DNA from: Thermocladium sp.
Lineage (GTDB): Archaea > Thermoproteota > Thermoprotei > Thermoproteales > Thermocladiaceae
Assembly: GCA_023269935.1 (NCBI GenBank)
Contig: JAGDXC010000010.1
Coordinates: 96,027 to 134,181, forward strand
Direction of reading: 5' to 3'
DNA length: 38,155 bases
Under the pieces are notes generated by a model. It did no database searches, was not told where the DNA came from, and worked only from the letters and a program-made list of their open reading frames with translations. Below are positions 38,153-38,155 of the stretch, one piece after another (position 1 is the stretch's first letter; each line of letters opens with the position of its first letter). Both the position numbers and the translations under genes were made by a program.

Positions 38153-38155
38153 AAA

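Overview
The window looks like chromosomal DNA of a hyperthermophilic or thermoacidophilic crenarchaeon, most likely of the Thermoproteales (a Caldivirga/Vulcanisaeta/Thermocladium-type organism is my guess, not a proven call). Reasons: an archaeal/eukaryotic information-processing set (RNA polymerase A'' and an Rpb8-like RpoG, TFE, Spt5, SecE, thermosome, aIF6, ribosomal proteins L2, L31e, L39e and S26e, family B DNA polymerase of the crenarchaeal B1 type, archaeosine tRNA-guanine transglycosylase), crenarchaeal-type TATA promoters, and mostly leaderless genes. No tRNA, rRNA or CRISPR array was found.

Layout. 1-6.5 kb (visibly richer in G+C): end of a DUF92-like membrane protein, thiE, a MarR regulator, an unusual ferredoxin-domain protein, rpoA2, a DMT permease and the thermosome. 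6.5-11.6 kb: rpoG and a two-domain Sm-like protein diverging from one shared TATA box, arcTGT, a TFE-PAC2 operon, a CoxG-like protein, a NifX-like protein and a small DUF4870-like membrane protein. 11.7-18.2 kb: class II aldolase, a dolichol/phytol-kinase-like protein, pheT plus an unknown gene, a zinc ribbon protein, a presenilin-type intramembrane protease and a geranylgeranyl diphosphate synthase. 18.2-18.7 kb: a decayed IS200/IS605 TnpB end and hairpins. 18.7-24.9 kb: a ThiN-domain regulator, a winged-helix protein, rpl2, an HTH/membrane-protein pair, a Pcc1-like protein, S26e, TrmY, PadR with a CDP-alcohol phosphotransferase, and an unknown protein. 24.9-31 kb: polB1, the PDCD5-L39e-L31e-aIF6 operon, the secE-spt5 operon and deoC. 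31.1-38 kb: an envelope-rich end with a DsbA-like protein lacking its active-site cysteines, cytidine deaminase, a MetF-like protein, a very large type IV-pilin-like surface protein, a sequon-rich membrane-anchored protein and a DUF2175 protein.

Links between genes. Isoprenoid/lipid functions recur: GGPP synthase, the CDP-alcohol phosphotransferase, the SEC59/VTE5-like kinase and the DUF92 end. Thiamine is represented by thiE and a ThiN-domain regulator. Across the window a TATA-like box lies about 26 bp (box centre to first base) upstream of the likely start codon. I used this rule to move several starts inward; it also reveals two divergent gene pairs that seem to share one symmetric TATA box.

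The most unusual background feature is a family of at least nine short intergenic hairpin sequences that resemble the 3' ends of crenarchaeal IS200/IS605 tnpB genes. No intact transposase gene accompanies them. One sits beside a recognisable but frameshifted TnpB zinc finger.
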